From Suillus spraguei (lineage: Eukaryota > Basidiomycota > Agaricomycetes > Boletales > Suillaceae), in assembly GCA_016800925.1 (NCBI GenBank), contig JABCPU010000052.1, positions 62,001 to 126,000 of the forward strand: a DNA stretch of 64,000 nucleotides, given 5' to 3'. Below, piece by piece: positions 60,886 to 64,000 of the stretch. A model generated the notes under the pieces. The model did no database searches. It was given only the letters and a program-made list of their open reading frames with translations, and was not told the origin of the DNA. Within the stretch, counting starts at the first letter, position 1, and each line of letters starts with the position of its first letter. The position numbers and the translations under genes were made by a program.

Positions 60886-61795
60886 CAGATGGTAGAAATG
60901 ACTCGTGTTAGATGTAAGATGCATATAGCTTGGACAAATGAATCTGATCGGACTTCGCCGTTCAATTCCTTACTCGTCCATTCTACGTGAGTTACTTAGT
61001 AGGTGCTGGGAACGAGTAATGCGGAAAAAGTGTGGGGCATATGGTGGCGGGCCCGGCATTTGCCGTACCAGCGACTCGGACGTGCTGTATATAAGCTCAC
61101 TTCAATGCGCCCACTCTCTACGTGCACCATTGAGTCGTGTACTCGTAGCCTTACCTGCAGTCCAGTCGGGCAATATTCCCAACAACTACTGCCATGTTGC
61201 TAAGCCGCGTTCGGCATCTTCAAGTCACTTAATTACAATAATCGAGCGACAATCCTGGTTCACAGAATTAGGTGTTCTGGACACGGCCTTACAAAGAAAT
61301 AGCTAAAGCCTGATCCTAAACAGCAGGTATATCCTGTTCTTAGTGGTTTCCTGTTCTGAATATATGCACCGTCCTGGTCATCAATTCTCCCTAAACATCT
61401 AACATCCAAACTTCTGCTGTGTGCTGCATATCATGTCTTTGTGATACATTATCTCGCTTGTTATGTGGAGGTACGAATATCTCAGCGATCTCCGTTCTCA
61501 CCGTGCCCGCAGCCGTTGGACATCGCAATCACTCCTGACATGGATGACATGTCTCTACGCCAGGTCATCTTGTAGAGATGGGAAAGTCTTGATTTCCATT
61601 CTCACCCCGCACTGCAGCCCAGTCGGACGTCGCAATCTCTCCTGACTTTGATGATTAATATGTATGCTTCACTCGGATAATATCTCTCCACGTCAAATGT
61701 CTCTCACGCGATTTGAATAAGAGGATGGAGTTGTTCATAGTGAGGAAATTTTCATTCCCTCGCACAGTCCAAAACTCCATCTCTATCCGTTCACA
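60886..61795. other. Region between the two glutathione transferases, with a diverged repeat
   Basis: About 0.9 kb. It contains a roughly 55-nt sequence at about 61495 that recurs at about 61599 (TTCTCACC...GCAGCC...GGACxTCGCAATC...CTCCTGAC). A shorter echo of CTGCAGTCCAGTCGG lies near 61158. ORFs in the region have no recognisable domain. It also acts as promoter for copy 2. Confidence 0.45.
61495..61660. repeat. Diverged tandem repeat, about 104-bp period
   Basis: The segment starting at 61495 and the one starting at 61599 share TTCTCACC, GCAGCC, TCGCAATC and CTCCTGAC in the same order and spacing, with scattered substitutions. It is non-coding and lies upstream of GST copy 2. Confidence 0.55.
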
Positions 61796-62635
61796 ATGGT
61801 TTTGAAGCTCTACGGATTCACTACCTCAACATGTACGCTGCGCGTCGCAGTGGTGTTGAAGGAAAAGAATGTACCATTCGAGTTCATTTCCGTTGATCTG
61901 ACCAAGGGTGCACACAAGGCCCCTGAATTTACCGCCTGCCAACCTTTTGACCAGGTCCCTTACATTGTGCGATAATTATTTCCCCATCCATGTAGAACAA
62001 TTGTTGATATTCCTTATTTAAAGGACGACGATGGTTTGATTCTTTATGAATCGAGGGCAATCTGTCGATATATCGCTGCAAAGTACGCTTCGCAGGGAAC
62101 TCCCCTCCTTCCTACCGATCCCACCGCCATCGCATTCTTTGAGCAAGCTGCGTCAACTGAAACATCTAACTACGATCCTTTCGTCTCCGGATTGGTATGG
62201 GAGTTGAAGTTCACCATGTAGGTACCAAGTCATCTGCAATGCACTGTCGAATCTACAACTTTCAATATAGGTGGTATGGAGGGAAGACCGACCAAGCTCG
62301 TGTTAAATTACTACAAGGCCAGCTTTCTGCTAAGCTTGATGTCTACGATGTCATCCTTGGAAAGCAAAAATACCTGGCTGGAAATGTGAGCGCCTGCATG
62401 AACGAACGCTGAGTCGCGCTGACCCAGAGATAGGATATCACTTTGGCCGATTTGTTCCACTTACCCTACGGTGCCATCGCTCTTGATATCGGGCTCGATG
62501 AGTTCAGCAGCCGCCAATGTTGCCAGGTTGGCTATTTATTTTTTCGATAGATCTTATACTAAATAATCATGGGATAGGTGGTGGAAAGATATCTCATCCA
62601 GGGCATCCTGGGAAGCGGTGAAGGGAGGTATCTGA
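61796..62635 (+). CDS. Glutathione S-transferase, phi-like (copy 2, with a frame gap near the end)
   Basis: The protein starts MVLKLYGFTTSTCTLRVAVV, where the STC segment supplies the Ser/Thr expected at the phi active site. It continues FEFISVDLTKGAHKAPEFTA, CQPFDQVPYI, then DDDGLILYESRAICRYIAAK. The helical domain has FFEQAASTETSNYDPFVSGL, KLDVYDVILGKQKYLAGN and DITLADLFHLPYGAIALDIG, then WWKDISSRASWEAVKGGI. It is close to copy 1 in sequence and intron positions, so the pair arose by tandem duplication. Near 62511-62516 the exon reads SSRQCCQ, where copy 1 and the family have RPNVAR. Adding two bases in the CCGCC run restores that match and the frame into the last exon. I read this as a two-base deletion or consensus error. 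If real, the C-terminus is altered. Confidence 0.82.
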
Positions 62636-64000
62636 TCGTCGGAGAAAACAATAGTTTTAGAATCATTGTATGTACGACATGTGGTCAGATCCTGTGATCA
62701 TCAGTCCAGTCTTTCTCTTTCCACGTCATGGCGGATTTCACGTAATGAGCATTCCAAGGCTCGGGAAGCTGAATTTCGTGATCTAGTTCATTCAGATTTA
62801 GGGTGTTATCAAAAAGCATGTCTAACACGAGGTGAAACAGAAAGCCGAGTTGCTTAGACAGTACTGTACAGCCTAGCGTCATCATTTCCACCGCGGGTGG
62901 CAAATTAATAAATGAAACACGGGAGTACGTTCAATGTCAGAGAAGAAGACTGACCCTGAAAAAGCGCATGCAAGCTAATGTCACCAGCGCATAAATGCTT
63001 TGGCTTTATCGTGAAGGTCAAGCCTTGTAAGCGCAACCCGGCACAGCATGGCTGAAGAGAGAGAGATTGCCGGAACATCGGGCTGAATATTCTTGTGCAG
63101 GATAAAACTGCCGTATACGTCACAAAGTCAACCCACCAGATGATACGACAATGGTTGGCCAGGTCTACAGCAGACAAATTCAGGTAGCTCAATTGCATCA
63201 GGTACGTTGAACCTATACGCAAATGAGGTGTCGAAAGGCACGAAAGGAGACACCAAGAAAAGACGCAAGAGAAGTGTTGGAAGGCGCAGGAGAGACGCTA
63301 AGAAAGTGAAGCGTGAAATAGTGCAAAGAGCCACGAGGAGAGGTATCGGTCAGCACTACGCATGCAGAGCCAACAAAAGAGACTCACCTTCGCGGTCATG
63401 CATGCTAAAACATAATAGATGCGTCGACCCGCATGATGCGGTCAAGCACACTCCAGCAAAGAGGGAGGAATCGATCTATACCAACGCAGTCATCATCACC
63501 TACGAAACTCCCTGCACAACCCAACAAAGAGAAGGCTCAACCCTCCATTACAGCCACGCACTCTCCGACAAAAGCCAGGTAATATCCCACCGTCATGGTA
63601 ACGCACGCTCCGAGTCTTGAAAAATGAAGCATCGACCCGCCGTTATAGTCATGCTCACTCACAGAAGAGACACGCGTGGGTACTGAGGGGTGATCTTTGA
63701 TACGGCGGAACAGCATATGCGTGAATGAGTAAATATATGCGCCCAGTCTCAACGAATTATAATTTCGAATCAAGCACACCTGGTTTAGCTTTGCATCGCA
63801 AGGACAAAACATCAGGTGCAAGTGTGAAGGTATGCGCCTCAACCATACAGAGCAAGATACTGCATGAGAAGTTAGATCGCCCAACTCGAGTGCACGATTA
63901 AATGACGAGGTCAAAAATATGTTTTTTTGTTGAGCGTCCAATTCTTTCGTCTTTGAGCGAGCAAGAGATGAAGGAAAGAAACGAGGTGTAGTTTAGCAGT
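62636..64000. other. Terminal region without a supported gene
   Basis: About 1.4 kb. Overlapping ORFs on both strands (for example 63207-63620 +, 62905-63334 -, 63537-63941 -) have no recognisable domain and no clear exon chain. A minus frame from 63334 begins with a hydrophobic, signal-like stretch (FLASLLRLPTLLLRLFLV) but lacks a continuation I can support. Confidence 0.4.

Overview
This window looks like nuclear DNA of a filamentous basidiomycete, most likely an Agaricomycete (mushroom). Genes are dense, on both strands, and cut by many short introns (mostly about 48-65 nt, GT..AG). Several families are typical of mushroom genomes: a DUF7918 protein, phi-type glutathione transferases, a DUF4112 protein and an ADP1-type ABC transporter with EGF-like repeats. 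I cannot name the species. Exon boundaries were read by eye from splice signals and protein continuity, so CDS coordinates run from start to stop and include introns.

Layout. 1-7.3 kb: the 3' part of a Gln-rich possible Mediator-type protein (+), a PITH protein (-), a UBX protein (+), UBA4 (-) and a C2H2 zinc-finger protein (-). 7.3-9.1 kb: AT-rich non-coding DNA with an inverted repeat. 9.1-17.2 kb: ARP5 (+), a decayed ribonucleotide reductase small-subunit copy (-), an uncharacterised protein (+) and APC10/DOC1 (+). 17.7-31.9 kb, all minus strand: VAS1, DBP2, an RSR1/Rap-type GTPase, a membrane-anchored coiled-coil protein and an ARO8-type aminotransferase. 32.5-41.9 kb, minus strand: a CaMKK-type kinase, a small CxxC protein and an ADP1-like ABC transporter. 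42.3-46.3 kb: a pseudogenised enoyl-reductase-like gene and other gene debris. 46.3-55.3 kb: an Hsp20-like protein (-), a DUF7918 protein (-), a PLP-homeostasis protein (+), DSN1/MIS13 (+) and a DHHC palmitoyltransferase (+). 57-62.6 kb: a hypothetical protein (-), a DUF4112 protein (+) and two tandem glutathione transferases (+). The last 1.4 kb shows no convincing gene.

The genes are mainly housekeeping: translation and tRNA thiolation, chromatin and the cell cycle, signalling, amino-acid metabolism and detoxification. They are not an evident cluster or operon-like system. The points most worth a second look are: (1) the membrane-anchored coiled-coil protein, which carries four evenly spaced QT[D/E] motifs resembling a dynein light chain LC8 binding ladder; (2) a 659-nt intron in DBP2 at the site of the conserved, autoregulatory intron of yeast p68 helicases; (3) an N-terminal presequence on VAS1 upstream of the cytosolic start; (4) a DUF7918 protein ending in two SUMO-interaction-like motifs; and (5) several one- or two-base deletions inside otherwise intact conserved genes, which suggest consensus errors and bear on every frameshift call here.
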